A DNA stretch of 64,000 nt from Bacteroidota bacterium (GTDB lineage: Bacteria > Bacteroidota > Bacteroidia > Flavobacteriales_D > Crocinitomicaceae). Shown here piece by piece: positions 9,458-18,794 of the stretch. The notes under the pieces are model-generated. The model was given only the letters and a program-made list of their open reading frames with translations. It was not told the origin of the DNA and did no database searches. The position numbers and the translations under genes were made by a program. Each line of letters begins with the position of its first letter. Position 1 is the first letter of the stretch. The stretch covers positions 186,001 through 250,000 of the forward strand of contig JASBTZ010000003.1 of NCBI GenBank assembly GCA_030148165.1, written 5' to 3'.

Positions 9458-9465
9458 TATTTTTG
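9458..9465 (+). promoter_or_regulatory. Bacteroidota -7 box (TAnnTTTG) for the methyltransferase
   Basis: TATTTTTG fits the Bacteroidota -7 consensus exactly and lies 16 bases before the ATG at 9482. No well-spaced -33 TTG is obvious. Confidence 0.45.
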
Positions 9466-9481
9466 CGCGAGATCTGAACAG

Positions 9482-10261
9482 ATGAAAAAGATTTACAAAT
9501 TTCTATTAAATCGTCTACCGAGACCATTGCTGATACGATTGAGCTATCCGTTCAAAAAGGTAGCGCCGTTTCTTTATAAAGGAAACAAGGTAGAATGTCC
9601 GGTTTGTGAGCGCTCTTTTTCTAAATTCTTGTCGTACGGCTCTGAAGTTGCACATCGGGAGAATGTTCTTTGTCCATATGACTTAACATTAGAGCGTCAT
9701 CGTCTCATGTGGTTATATCTGAAGAATCATTCTAACTTCTTTACAGCGGAAAACCTGAGTGTATTACACATCGCTCCGGAGCAGTGCTTTCATAAGAAAT
9801 TCAAACAACAAAAGAATCTGAACTATTTAACGGGAGATCTCGTTTCGCCTATTGCTGACATGCATTTCGATCTGCATGACATCCCATTAGAAGACAACAG
9901 CTTTGATGTGGTGTTTTGTAATCATGTAATGGAACATGTGGATGATCCGATTCAATGCATGAAAGAATTGCATCGTGTTATGAAACCGGGTGCTTGGGCC
10001 ATTATGCAAGTGCCACAGGATTTCTCCCGAGAAGAAACATATGAGGATCCCACTATAACTTCACCGGAAGAACGCGAAAAACACTTCTGGCAAAAGGACC
10101 ACGTGAGACTGTTTGGCAAGGATTATCCGAAGTGGATGGAAAAGGCTGGATTTGAGCTTGAAGAATTCAGGAAGGAAGAGCATTACACGAAAGATCAGAT
10201 CGAGCGCTACCGCTTATCCAAGGGAGAAATTCTGTATATTGCAAGGAAGCCGAAAAACTAG
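9482..10261 (+). CDS. SAM-dependent methyltransferase (class I)
   Basis: This 259-residue protein contains a Rossmann-type methyltransferase core: SVLHIAPEQ (motif I position), then LEDNSFDVVFCNHVMEHVDD (motif IV) and LHRVMKPGAWAIMQVPQDFS. The last is typical of Methyltransf_11-type enzymes. An N-terminal segment has a Cys pair (CPVCERSF) followed by VLCPYD, a possible zinc site. Family members in Bacteroidota often sit in glycan clusters, but no such genes are nearby and the substrate cannot be assigned. The start is supported by the -7 box just upstream. Confidence 0.8.
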   Translation: MKKIYKFLLNRLPRPLLIRLSYPFKKVAPFLYKGNKVECPVCERSFSKFLSYGSEVAHRENVLCPYDLTLERHRLMWLYLKNHSNFFTAENLSVLHIAPEQCFHKKFKQQKNLNYLTGDLVSPIADMHFDLHDIPLEDNSFDVVFCNHVMEHVDDPIQCMKELHRVMKPGAWAIMQVPQDFSREETYEDPTITSPEEREKHFWQKDHVRLFGKDYPKWMEKAGFELEEFRKEEHYTKDQIERYRLSKGEILYIARKPKN

Positions 10262-10272
10262 CTTCAGAGCGT

Positions 10273-11271
10273 ATGTCACGATTCAGCTATCGTTGGATTT
10301 TCCCAGTTTTATTTCTAATAATAACAACCTTATTATTCACTAAATGCAGTGAAAAAGTAGAGTTGAGTCCACTTGGAGAGATACCGGTGCACGATGACAA
10401 CCTACAGTCTGAAGCTAAAATAGAGCTCGGAAAGAAACTCTTTTTCGATAAAAGACTCTCACTGGATTCCACCATTTCGTGTTCTTCCTGTCATATTCCG
10501 AAATGGGGGTTCACTGACAGGCGACCATTACCTTTGGGAGTGAAGGGGAGGAGCGGATTCAGGAACGCTCCAACCTTGTTAAACGTGGCCTTTCAACACA
10601 CATTAATGTTTGATGCCAAGGTTCCAGACCTGGAACAGCAAGCCATTGTTCCCATACAGGATACGAATGAAATGGCCATTAGTGTCGGAGATCTGATCCA
10701 AAGACTAAGAAACATACCTGAGTACGCAGATGCAGCTGAGAAAGTATTTCAGAGAGAGTTCGATGCCTGGGTACTGACTCGTTCACTGGCGGCGTTTCAG
10801 CGAACATTGATCTCTGATAATTCCCGTTTTGATCGTTGGTATTATGAGGGCGAAGATGATGCTTTAACAGCATCGGAGAAAAACGGATGGAGGTTGTTTT
10901 CTGAATCGCTGTATTGCATCGCTTGTCATCCCGCTCCCTATTTTACAAACTTTGGCGCTGAAAATAACGGCCTCTATAAAAACTATGGTGAGGACAAGGG
11001 TAGATTTCGAATTGACATGGACTCCAGTGAAATAGGATATTTCAAGGTGCCGACTTTGCGAAACATTGAGTTGACATATCCTTATATGCACGATGGAAGC
11101 CTCGAAACGTTAGAGGATGTTCTCTATCATTATGAACAGGGAGGGAGCCATCATCCGAATCAGTCCGATAAAGTAGAATCATTTAAGCTGAATGATACAG
11201 AAAGGCGGGACATTATTGCATTTTTGAAATCCTTGACGGATACTTCTTATCTAAAACGGCTGGATCAGTAA
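10273..11271 (+). CDS. Di-haem cytochrome c peroxidase (MauG/CcpA family) lipoprotein
   Basis: The leader ends in LLFTKC, a lipobox, so the protein is likely a periplasmic lipoprotein. Two haem c sites are clear: CSSCH near residue 75 and CIACH near residue 215, the spacing of bacterial di-haem peroxidases. Other family landmarks are KLFFDKRLS, RNAPTLLNVAFQ, KVPTLRNIELTYPYMHDG and IIAFLKSL near the end. It should reduce hydrogen peroxide or oxidise a small substrate using electrons from a cytochrome or cupredoxin. It lies 11 bp after the methyltransferase and converges with the multicopper oxidase operon, overlapping its last codons. Confidence 0.9.
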   Translation: MSRFSYRWIFPVLFLIITTLLFTKCSEKVELSPLGEIPVHDDNLQSEAKIELGKKLFFDKRLSLDSTISCSSCHIPKWGFTDRRPLPLGVKGRSGFRNAPTLLNVAFQHTLMFDAKVPDLEQQAIVPIQDTNEMAISVGDLIQRLRNIPEYADAAEKVFQREFDAWVLTRSLAAFQRTLISDNSRFDRWYYEGEDDALTASEKNGWRLFSESLYCIACHPAPYFTNFGAENNGLYKNYGEDKGRFRIDMDSSEIGYFKVPTLRNIELTYPYMHDGSLETLEDVLYHYEQGGSHHPNQSDKVESFKLNDTERRDIIAFLKSLTDTSYLKRLDQ

Positions 11272-12440
11272 TTGATCAGCTTAATAAGACGATCCTGGTA
11301 TCTCATGATGTAAATACCCTTACTTTGATCAGATAAATCAAATGTGTTGTCCTGACTGGATTGTAGAATTCTTCCAATACTATCATAGATATGGTATGCC
11401 TGCTCTAAATCGCCTGTAATATGAAATATACCAGTATGACTTGGGTTCGGGTAAACAGAAATCGTTGGTTCTGGCAAATCGATGATGGATGCAGCTGATG
11501 TGTGAATGTAAGATGTCTGAGTCGACATAACGTTTTGCGTGTTAAGATCGAAAAACTCAGTTGTGATAGGGTATATGGAATCTGTTCCGACCTGAATCAA
11601 TGTTCCAAAGCGCTCTCCCGGATGTAATTCAACGGTGTCGCTGGAAACTTCTGTCGGTAGCGGCCTGCCATCACTGGAAATTGTTTTGGCCAGGAGGGAG
11701 GAGGGGAATATATGTCTGACTCCCATATAGCCAATGTTAGAAGATCGTATGTATACCTTTTCATTTAATCCGACGTAGTGGTGATTTAATGGGTCAGCAA
11801 GATTTGTTTCGGTAATACCATTAACCAGATAAAACTGTGGCTCGAAAGTTTCAGGTACCATGATCATTGCTCCCATAGTCGTATCATGCAACAGGACATC
11901 CGGATTATGCCATAAGGTATCTATTTCTGAAGTTGTCAATAACAGGTCTCTGTCAAAGGCTTCACCGCCATTCCATACAACGTTCGTTCCACTCGATGGT
12001 TCAACTATCATAACGCCATACATCCCTGCCTGCACATGAATAGAAGACACCACATGACAGTGATAGAGGTACGTTCCGGGATGAGGAGCTTTAAATACGT
12101 AAAATCCATGATCCATATGTCCTACAGTAAAACTCAGTGCCGGAACCCCATCATTTTGCTGGTCGACGTCTAATCCATGTAAATGAATAGTATGTGGAGC
12201 ACCTTGAGAAACATTCCAGAAATCAATCATAACACTATCTCCTTCCGTAATGCGTATTGTTGGTCCAGGAATGTCTATTGCTTCTCCCAACGATTCTGCA
12301 AAACCAAAAATTCGAGTTGAGTCACCATTGTAAAAGGTCTTTAAACCAGTGTTTCTTCCAATAATCAACTTCGTATAATCGATTTGAGCATTTGTAGTAA
12401 TGCTAAGCGAAATAAACAATATGTAGATTAGATGCTTCAT
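11265..12440 (-). CDS. Multicopper oxidase with T9SS sorting domain
   Basis: A signal peptide (ends TTNAQ) precedes two cupredoxin-like domains. The first carries copper ligands typical of multicopper oxidases: HTIHLHGLDVDQQNDG and TYLYHCHVVSSIHVQAGMYG (HCH plus downstream Met). The second is less conserved. The C-terminus is a type A sorting domain (ISVYPNPSHTGIFHI to LIKLINY), so it should be exported by T9SS. It overlaps the upstream second oxidase gene by 4 bp (ATGA), so the two are co-translated. Typical substrates are phenols or metal ions; none can be assigned here. Confidence 0.85.
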   Translation of the reverse strand: MKHLIYILFISLSITTNAQIDYTKLIIGRNTGLKTFYNGDSTRIFGFAESLGEAIDIPGPTIRITEGDSVMIDFWNVSQGAPHTIHLHGLDVDQQNDGVPALSFTVGHMDHGFYVFKAPHPGTYLYHCHVVSSIHVQAGMYGVMIVEPSSGTNVVWNGGEAFDRDLLLTTSEIDTLWHNPDVLLHDTTMGAMIMVPETFEPQFYLVNGITETNLADPLNHHYVGLNEKVYIRSSNIGYMGVRHIFPSSLLAKTISSDGRPLPTEVSSDTVELHPGERFGTLIQVGTDSIYPITTEFFDLNTQNVMSTQTSYIHTSAASIIDLPEPTISVYPNPSHTGIFHITGDLEQAYHIYDSIGRILQSSQDNTFDLSDQSKGIYIMRYQDRLIKLINY

Positions 12441-13291
12441 GGTGCGATCAACATCGTTGTGAATATTCCATTTGCATAAACCTGTCCACCCGTAACCGCC
12501 ACTAAATTGTGATCGTGAACAGGGTATTCGCCGCCTTTATCAGGTACGCATGACAATACTAAATGATCTTTCGGGTAAATTGGGAATGTATCCTTGTTTC
12601 TACCGGTCATATACTTTGAGTCGGCAATAGAAATAAAATGGTAACCATGAAAATGCATTGAATGAATACTTAATCCATTATTGACGATTACAATTCGAAA
12701 CTCAGATCCGTTTGCTCCAACAACTCTTGCTGTGGGATCGTTGTTAATGTCCGGATTGCTGTTGCCGTTAATCGTGAAATAATCCGGGGTATAGAAATTG
12801 AGGTCCGGGTTAAAGGCTTGAATGATCGTGTCATTCCAGTCCGATTGGTGCTCGCGAACGTCCCAGTAGAAATAGGGCACATTGTCACCCACGTTCTTTA
12901 TATGTACAATTCCGGCTAACCCCAGATACTCATTGTAGGGACTATTAATAGGATCATAGTAGCGATAGACACCCGCATTGTTTAGCGTGAAGGACTGGTA
13001 AGATGAGTCAGATACGGCAATCGATGGAAAACTCACGTACGAATCCAGGGTAAAACCGTGTAGAACGCTGTCTGCATTTACAACCGTTAAATTGATTTGA
13101 TCACCTACTTCCCATATGAGCAGGTCGCTATTATTAGGAAAACCGCTTTGTTGGGTAAATACTTTGTAAGGTATGGGTGTTCCGGAAACCAGATTAAGTG
13201 TTCCCGACTTTATCTCCAGACGTACGTCAATTATTGCTCCATAAGACTTAAAGCTAATTATTAGCAGAGCGACAATTAAGCAACGAATCAT
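12437..13291 (-). CDS. Second multicopper oxidase-like (cupredoxin) protein
   Basis: A 284-residue secreted protein with a signal peptide and two cupredoxin domains. The N-terminal domain has a plastocyanin-like core (ADSVLHGFTLDSYV, NAGVYRYYD). The C-terminal domain carries His clusters SIHSMHFHGYHF and EYPVHDHNLVAVTGG that look like type 2/3 copper ligands. There is no sorting domain. The two adjacent oxidases share His clusters between them, as if the copper sites of a longer laccase were split or formed at an interface; this is inference. It overlaps both neighbours by 4 bp and is the middle gene of the operon. Confidence 0.8.
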   Translation of the reverse strand: MIRCLIVALLIISFKSYGAIIDVRLEIKSGTLNLVSGTPIPYKVFTQQSGFPNNSDLLIWEVGDQINLTVVNADSVLHGFTLDSYVSFPSIAVSDSSYQSFTLNNAGVYRYYDPINSPYNEYLGLAGIVHIKNVGDNVPYFYWDVREHQSDWNDTIIQAFNPDLNFYTPDYFTINGNSNPDINNDPTARVVGANGSEFRIVIVNNGLSIHSMHFHGYHFISIADSKYMTGRNKDTFPIYPKDHLVLSCVPDKGGEYPVHDHNLVAVTGGQVYANGIFTTMLIAP

Positions 13292-13965
13292 TTCACGATA
13301 ACCTTTCTAATGATTGTTTTTCTGTTGTCAGCCTCAGCTTTGATGAAGTAAACTCCCATTCTAAGGTTGTCAACATTAATTGTCATCGACGTATTATCCG
13401 AAATAAATTCTTTCACCTTGTTTCCTAATGCATCTAGTACACTGATTCTTGTTCCAGGTACCAGATTAGCCAGGTTTAATAATTCAATCGCAGGGTTAGG
13501 ATAAATCGACATGTTTTGCAAAGCATTCACATCTTCGATTCCTAACACAGCGTTGTAATGAAATTCAATCGTGTCTTTAGCTCCCGGATCTGACATTTTC
13601 CAAACTGAAAATATAAAATCTACCTGAGCAACACTTCCTGCCATTAGGTTCATAGCTATGAATCCTGATTGTCCTTGTCCGATTGGAGTCATCGTTCCGG
13701 TAGTAATCTGACCGGTATAACAATTCGTGTAGTCACAAACAGAATAGTCCCAATCTCCGGGTGCATTTGAGCTTAGTAATTCCCATTGTAACGTAATCTG
13801 GTTAGCCGAAGAGTTATCATGCTCCATATAAATGTAGTCTGAGTAGTATCCACCAACCTCAATGGTTTGGTTAACTACAGTAGTAGGAGTGATGTTGTAA
13901 TTCTGAGCATAACCTGCAGATGACACGGTTATAGCTGCTATTAAAAGCGAGTAAATTTTTTTCAT
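13288..13965 (-). CDS. Secreted T9SS type A sorting domain protein
   Basis: The signal peptide ends AGYAQ. Residues 20-140 form a beta-rich domain of unknown family with a CDYTNC motif, ending in a segment that mentions no catalytic residues I recognise. Residues 150-225 form a classic type A sorting domain (MSIYPNPAIELLNL, ISVLDALGNKVKEF, GVYFIKAEADNRKTIIRKVIV). It is the first gene of the three-gene multicopper oxidase operon, so it may help display or scaffold the oxidases. Confidence 0.8.
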   Translation of the reverse strand: MKKIYSLLIAAITVSSAGYAQNYNITPTTVVNQTIEVGGYYSDYIYMEHDNSSANQITLQWELLSSNAPGDWDYSVCDYTNCYTGQITTGTMTPIGQGQSGFIAMNLMAGSVAQVDFIFSVWKMSDPGAKDTIEFHYNAVLGIEDVNALQNMSIYPNPAIELLNLANLVPGTRISVLDALGNKVKEFISDNTSMTINVDNLRMGVYFIKAEADNRKTIIRKVIVK

Positions 13966-14202
13966 AGTTGCGGTTCTTTGACTGCAATTTATTAAAAATT
14001 GCTGATTTGCTTAAATCTAATTCTTTTCAAATTCTATTTATATTGTAGTCCTAATAGTCCGGATATTCAAGAAATAGTTATGTATACATAATAAATGGCA
14101 AGTTATTTGCGTTAGAAGTGTAACGAATTTTTTTGGATGTGTTATAGCTTGTGTAAAGACTGCAAGCTTTACAACCAGAAACCGAACTATAAAACCAGAA
14201 AC

Positions 14203-14769
14203 ATGGCAGTGAACCCGTTGTATCACCAGAGCAGCGATAGGTTACAGGAGGAACTTATACTGATCAGGGAAGCGAAGAAGGATCCGGAGCGTTTCGGTCC
14301 ACTGTACAAGAAATATCATGAACAGATATTTCGCTACGTCTATCAACGGATGGACGATCAGGATTTGGCATTTGATGTGACCTCGAAAGTCTTTATTAAG
14401 GCGATTACGAATTTACACAAGTATGAATTCCGTGGAGTACCATTTTCATCTTGGCTCTACAGAATTGCGAAAAGTGAATTGTATCAGGCTTACAGAGACC
14501 GGAAGGCAAGAAGAACTGTAAACGTAGAAAGTATGCAGATCTTCGAGATGATCGAAGAATTTGAAGAGAATGACAACACAGCAAACAAGAAGAAACTTTT
14601 TCAGTGTTTGTCGTTATTAAAAGAGCAGGATCTTCAAATGATCGAAATGCGTTATTTTGAAAAGCGTTCGTACAGAGAGATCGGAGAGATTCTGGATATT
14701 TCTGAGAATAACGCCAAAGTAAGATCATTTCGTGCTTTGGAAAGGCTGAGAAAACTATTTATGAAATAA
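14203..14769 (+). CDS. ECF-type RNA polymerase sigma factor
   Basis: The protein has the two ECF domains. Region 2 is RFGPLYKKYHEQIFRYVYQR with DDQDLAFDVTSKVFIKA and GVPFSSWLYRIAKSEL. Region 4 is LKEQDLQMIEMRYFEKRSYR with EIGEILDISENNAKVRSFRA. I start at the ATG at 14203 (MAVNPLY); the frame is open 22 codons further up but lacks sigma homology there. The next gene begins 9 bases after its stop and has one TM helix, so it is a candidate membrane anti-sigma factor or other regulated partner. Confidence 0.9.
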   Translation: MAVNPLYHQSSDRLQEELILIREAKKDPERFGPLYKKYHEQIFRYVYQRMDDQDLAFDVTSKVFIKAITNLHKYEFRGVPFSSWLYRIAKSELYQAYRDRKARRTVNVESMQIFEMIEEFEENDNTANKKKLFQCLSLLKEQDLQMIEMRYFEKRSYREIGEILDISENNAKVRSFRALERLRKLFMK

Positions 14770-14778
14770 AATACAGAA

Positions 14779-15558
14779 ATGAATAAAATAAAGACCGTTT
14801 TGGATAGAGAGCCCGTTAATTCGGATTTTATCCAATCGAAACAGGATTTTGACGAGGTCCTGGATGGTGTAAGAGCGGCAAGAACGCCCCTTTGGAAGTC
14901 ATCATGGTTTTTTGGAGTCGTAGGAACTGCATGTATAGTTATGACTATTTCCGTCGTAAGTATAGATTCAACTTCACTAAGTACGGCACCGCCAGTTAAG
15001 GCTGAGAATAAAACCGACAATACTATTCAGAAATCCAAGTCAACCGTCTTCGCTGTAAATCAAAATGATACAGAAGAGAACGAAGAATCAGCAGAAGCTT
15101 TGATTGAAACGTCAGAAACACCCATCAACGTTCAAAACAGTAGTTCCACAGAGAATTCCCCCAACACCCAGGAAAATAGGGTGGAAACGGAGAATGAATT
15201 CCAATCAGCTGTCGAAAATACGGTTGCAGGGACGCGAATCAATTATTATGGAGGAATGTTCCCTAAAATTGGTGGTGTTTACACAGGTTCTATTAAAATG
15301 AGCAAACTTTGTAGTGGTGTTCAAATAGAAACGGATCCTGATTATGCAGTCGTATCCTTTAAAGTAGGATATTACGATGGTGCTAAGGAAGTTGAGAAAG
15401 ATGTACGCGGAAGCTATTTTCCGGCAGAAATATGTCAAACTTTAGGTCAAAGTAAAACGCCAGAGATGATCACCCTTACTAAGATCAAGGCTGAACACCG
15501 GGTAACCGGTAAAACGGTGTTCTTAAATTCCATGAACATTGAGGCAACCCCAGATTAA
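14779..15558 (+). CDS. Single-TM protein with GldM-like C-terminal domain, possible anti-sigma factor
   Basis: A cytoplasmic N-terminus of about 40 residues (with FDEVLDGVRAARTPLWKS) is followed by one TM helix near residues 44-62. A low-complexity acidic linker comes next (residues 68-145), then a compact C-terminal domain of about 105 residues. That domain resembles the last domain of GldM, with its VVSFKVGYYDG, TPEMITLTKIKAEHR and GKTVFLNSMNI segments. The topology and position directly behind an ECF sigma gene fit an anti-sigma factor whose periplasmic part reads T9SS or envelope state. The cytoplasmic part is not a recognisable zinc anti-sigma domain, so this role is inference. Confidence 0.55.
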   Translation: MNKIKTVLDREPVNSDFIQSKQDFDEVLDGVRAARTPLWKSSWFFGVVGTACIVMTISVVSIDSTSLSTAPPVKAENKTDNTIQKSKSTVFAVNQNDTEENEESAEALIETSETPINVQNSSSTENSPNTQENRVETENEFQSAVENTVAGTRINYYGGMFPKIGGVYTGSIKMSKLCSGVQIETDPDYAVVSFKVGYYDGAKEVEKDVRGSYFPAEICQTLGQSKTPEMITLTKIKAEHRVTGKTVFLNSMNIEATPD

Positions 15559-15655
15559 ATACTTCGTATTATCAGTGTAAGCTTACAAATATTCATTAAC
15601 AACGGATATTTAATAATTAATTGAAGCTCAATTATAATATTTGAAAAGTATTTCA

Positions 15656-15663
15656 TATGTTTG
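15656..15663 (+). promoter_or_regulatory. -7 promoter box upstream of the PorG-like gene
   Basis: TATGTTTG matches TAnnTTTG exactly, 31 bases before the start codon, leaving a leader of roughly 24 bases. A -33 TTG at standard spacing is not evident. Confidence 0.4.
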
Positions 15664-15694
15664 TTTTGAGATAATAGGTTAAGACCAACTTGTC

Positions 15695-16645
15695 ATGATG
15701 AAAACACTTACTAGCCTCGTACTAATTGCTGCTACTACAGCATGTTACGGACAGCATTCAAACTTTAACACCCAGCAGAACTGGTCCCTGAATAAAAAGG
15801 AGATCATGATCGGCTTTGGGGCAACTCAGTTTCTGGGAGATCTCGGTGGACGAGATCAGATCGGAACTGACTATAGTCTAGTCGATCTCGATTGGCCTTC
15901 TACATATTTTGGAGGAATGATCGGATATCGTTTCAGATTCCACCCGTATTGGGCAACAACATGCTCAGCGAATATCGGAATGGTAAGAGGTGACGATGCA
16001 CTTACGAATGAAGTCATTCGTCAATCAAGAAATTTACACTTCAAATCTATAATCATTGAATACCAACAGCGTATTGAAGCAGTTGTTATTGCCAATGAAA
16101 AGATTGGGCACCGTTATGGTTTAAAAGGACACCGTAAGAAAATGGGTGACCACAACGAGCAGCTTTATTTATTTACAGGTATTGGTGTGGCTTACTACAA
16201 CCCGAAAGCACAAAATGCGGCAGGTGAGTGGGTAGCACTTCAACCATTGTCTACAGAGGGTCAAGGTCTTGACGGAGGTCCTGCACCATACAAAAGAGTT
16301 ACACCAACAATACCTTTCGGTATCGGATTCCGTTGGGGACTTGGGCGTATGTACCGTATGGGAATTGAAGCAACGTATGTTAAGACATTTACAGATTACA
16401 TCGATGACGTAAGTACTGAGTACTACGATCCTAATATTCTTGCTTCAGAAAAAGGAGCAGATGCTGTATACTTATCAAATCCTGCAGTAGATAACGTAAA
16501 CTGGTTTGCACCAGGTCAGCAAAGAGGAGACAAGCAAAAAGATGCTTATTTCTACTTAAACCTGACTTTCGCAAGAAACGTAACTTACAGAAACTATGCG
16601 AATCAGCGTAGAAAGCTTAAGTGGAAAGGACGTTACAAGTTCTAG
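15695..16645 (+). CDS. PorG-like (DUF6089) outer membrane beta-barrel protein
   Basis: A signal peptide ending CYGQ is followed by EIMIGFGATQFLGDLGG, a landmark of DUF6089 proteins such as PorG. Barrel strands follow (YFGGMIGYRFRFHPYW, TPTIPFGIGFRWGLGRMYR, AYFYLNLTFARNVTY). The tail is very basic (RRKLKWKGRYKF). PorG-type proteins are outer-membrane partners of the T9SS PorK/PorN ring. Regular codon use in the second half and the strong terminator suggest high expression. It follows a sigma factor and a GldM-tailed protein, which supports a link to secretion. It could instead be a related barrel with another role. Confidence 0.75.
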   Translation: MMKTLTSLVLIAATTACYGQHSNFNTQQNWSLNKKEIMIGFGATQFLGDLGGRDQIGTDYSLVDLDWPSTYFGGMIGYRFRFHPYWATTCSANIGMVRGDDALTNEVIRQSRNLHFKSIIIEYQQRIEAVVIANEKIGHRYGLKGHRKKMGDHNEQLYLFTGIGVAYYNPKAQNAAGEWVALQPLSTEGQGLDGGPAPYKRVTPTIPFGIGFRWGLGRMYRMGIEATYVKTFTDYIDDVSTEYYDPNILASEKGADAVYLSNPAVDNVNWFAPGQQRGDKQKDAYFYLNLTFARNVTYRNYANQRRKLKWKGRYKF

Positions 16646-16674
16646 AATTTGTTAATAATTTTTTGAAATATAGA

Positions 16675-16702
16675 AACGAGGTGGCATTAGTCACCTCGTT
16701 TT
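16675..16702 (+). terminator. Intrinsic terminator after the PorG-like gene
   Basis: An inverted repeat AACGAGGTG / CACCTCGTT with an 8-base loop runs into a short T tract, 30 bases after the stop. Confidence 0.8.
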
Positions 16703-16721
16703 CGTTTAAGAAAGTATCATC

Positions 16722-17639
16722 GTGAAAAATCATTCCAACTTCCTGAGGATTATCTTGACAGTAATAGTGCTACATGCAATGGTCAAGACCAGTTCTGCTC
16801 AAGAATCAAAGGATAGTATACCTGACTATAGCTATTTCCTTGAACAGCTTGATAGTGGTAATACCGATATTGATTACAGATTATTTCGAATTAGCTATCT
16901 ATATTCCGAAGATTTCAGGAATAAAGGCTTAAGATATGATACGCTTAAAAGAGTAGTATACGATAATATTCAGAAAGAAGATTACGACGCTATTATTGAA
17001 GCATGCAATGAAATGTTGACATATGATTATACAAGTATGTTCGCACATAAATATTTACAACATACAGCTAAAATCATTGGCGATTCATTGTTATATCACA
17101 AGCATCACGATATCGAATTTGGTCTACTTAAATCAATAGTGAGGTCAGGAGATGCAAAAACCTGTGCTTCAGCCTGGGAGGTTACACAACTGGAAGAAGA
17201 ATATTTTATACTTCGTATGGTAGGTGCTCAGCTCAAGAAGCAAATACTGGAAGGAGGCTGCGATAAAATGATCGTCAAGAAAGATAGACAGCGAGCGGTA
17301 TATTACTTTAATGTTTATTATGTATTTCTTGGTCGAAAATTATTGTACAACCCGCAGCTGCTTGAAGACGAATCGGATACCGTAAACAACGTAGGTTTAA
17401 ACGAGTTACTTATTGAGAACATTGAGCAACTTGACGAGTTAATCGCCAATCTTATTCTGAGTAATGGAGATACCATAAAGATCTCAAAAGAAGATATTGA
17501 TGGTGTTTATCAAGCTGAAGATGGTAAAATAAGCATACAACTCAATGACGATATGACTATCCACGCGGCAACAGACGAAACAAGCAGAGCATTAAGGGCT
17601 ATTCTAAGTGACTTTGGAATAGACTTGATTCGTGATTAG
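16722..17639 (+). CDS. DUF4919-type secreted protein
   Basis: A GTG at 16722 gives a signal peptide ending TSSAQ. The mature part is helical and opens with DYSYFLEQLDSG, then DYRLFRISYLYSED. This is the start of the DUF4919 family, found in Bacteroidota and of unknown function. The C-terminal 60 residues (GDTIKISKEDIDGVYQAED and after) form an extra beta-rich segment. It follows a terminator, so it is probably transcribed on its own. Confidence 0.7.
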   Translation: MKNHSNFLRIILTVIVLHAMVKTSSAQESKDSIPDYSYFLEQLDSGNTDIDYRLFRISYLYSEDFRNKGLRYDTLKRVVYDNIQKEDYDAIIEACNEMLTYDYTSMFAHKYLQHTAKIIGDSLLYHKHHDIEFGLLKSIVRSGDAKTCASAWEVTQLEEEYFILRMVGAQLKKQILEGGCDKMIVKKDRQRAVYYFNVYYVFLGRKLLYNPQLLEDESDTVNNVGLNELLIENIEQLDELIANLILSNGDTIKISKEDIDGVYQAEDGKISIQLNDDMTIHAATDETSRALRAILSDFGIDLIRD

Positions 17640-17723
17640 CGACCTTGTTGATTGGGATGCAACTTGTTAATATTTTATTGAAATGTTTGAGAAGCACTTT
17701 ACCTCGAAGCTCAATTACCTTTT

Positions 17724-17731
17724 TACTTTTG
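17724..17731 (+). promoter_or_regulatory. -7 promoter box for pyrD
   Basis: TACTTTTG matches TAnnTTTG, 13 bases before the pyrD start. No clear -33 element is at normal spacing. Confidence 0.45.
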
Positions 17732-17744
17732 TAAAAACTCTCTG

Positions 17745-18776
17745 ATGTTTAAATTAATCCGTAGCATCTTATTCCTTTTTAAGCCGGAGCGGGCGCACTA
17801 TGTCACAGCGACATTAATCCATATAACATTATTCATTCCGGGAATGAAACTCCTGTGGAATAGAATCTATCGTGTTACAGATACCAAATTAAAAAGAGAG
17901 CTATTCGGCATCACATTCGACAATCCCGTTGGTCTGGCCGCCGGATTCGACAAAAATGCATCGATGTACAATGATCTTGCCTATTGTGGATTCGGTTTTA
18001 TTGAGATCGGAACAGTTACCCCAAAAGCACAGCCTGGTAATGATAAGCCACGTTTGTTTCGATTGAAACAGGATGAAGCAATCATTAATCGAATGGGATT
18101 CAATAATGACGGTGTCGAAGAAGCTGTGAAGAATCTTCGCAAAAGAAAGACAAAAGTTATAATTGGTGGAAATATTGGAAAGAACAAGGTGACACCAAAC
18201 GATGAAGCTATAAGCGACTACGTTATTTGTTTCAATGAGCTCTTCGATTACGTTGATTACTTTGTTGTCAATGTATCTTCACCCAATACGCCAAACCTCA
18301 GAGAGCTGCAGGATAAAGAACCACTCACGCTATTACTTTCTACCTTGAAGCAGGAAAATGCGAAGAAAGAAGCTCCTAAACCCATATTGTTAAAGATTGC
18401 ACCGGATCTGAGCAACGAGCAGCTTGACGATATTATCGATATTGTAAACGAAGTAAAACTGGACGGGCTTATCGCTACCAACACAACGATCTCGAGAGAA
18501 GGATTACAAACGAGTAAAGAGAAAGTTGAAGAGATAGGAGCAGGCGGTCTTTCAGGAAAGCCATTAAGAGAAAGATCTACTGAGGTAATTCGTTATTTAT
18601 CGGAAAAATCCAATAAATCATTCCCGATTGTAGGAGTGGGGGGAATTCATTCTGCTGAAGATGCCATAGAAAAGATTAATGCAGGAGCAGATCTGGTACA
18701 GCTTTATACAGGATTCATATACGAAGGCCCAGGATTGATCAAGCGAATCAATAAAGCCATTCTCCGTAATCAGTAA
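17745..18776 (+). CDS. pyrD: Dihydroorotate dehydrogenase (quinone), class 2
   Basis: Oxidises dihydroorotate to orotate in pyrimidine synthesis and passes electrons to quinone. At 343 residues with an amphipathic N-terminal helix it fits class 2. Signatures in order are [53 protein letters not shown] (with the catalytic Ser), [21 protein letters not shown] and [12 protein letters not shown] for FMN phosphate binding. The start matches the usual N-terminus. HMG-CoA lyase follows 18 bp downstream and may be co-transcribed. Confidence 0.97.
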   Translation: MFKLIRSILFLFKPERAHYVTATLIHITLFIPGMKLLWNRIYRVTDTKLKRELFGITFDNPVGLAAGFDKNASMYNDLAYCGFGFIEIGTVTPKAQPGNDKPRLFRLKQDEAIINRMGFNNDGVEEAVKNLRKRKTKVIIGGNIGKNKVTPNDEAISDYVICFNELFDYVDYFVVNVSSPNTPNLRELQDKEPLTLLLSTLKQENAKKEAPKPILLKIAPDLSNEQLDDIIDIVNEVKLDGLIATNTTISREGLQTSKEKVEEIGAGGLSGKPLRERSTEVIRYLSEKSNKSFPIVGVGGIHSAEDAIEKINAGADLVQLYTGFIYEGPGLIKRINKAILRNQ

Positions 18777-18794
18777 TATTGATTAATTTTAGGT

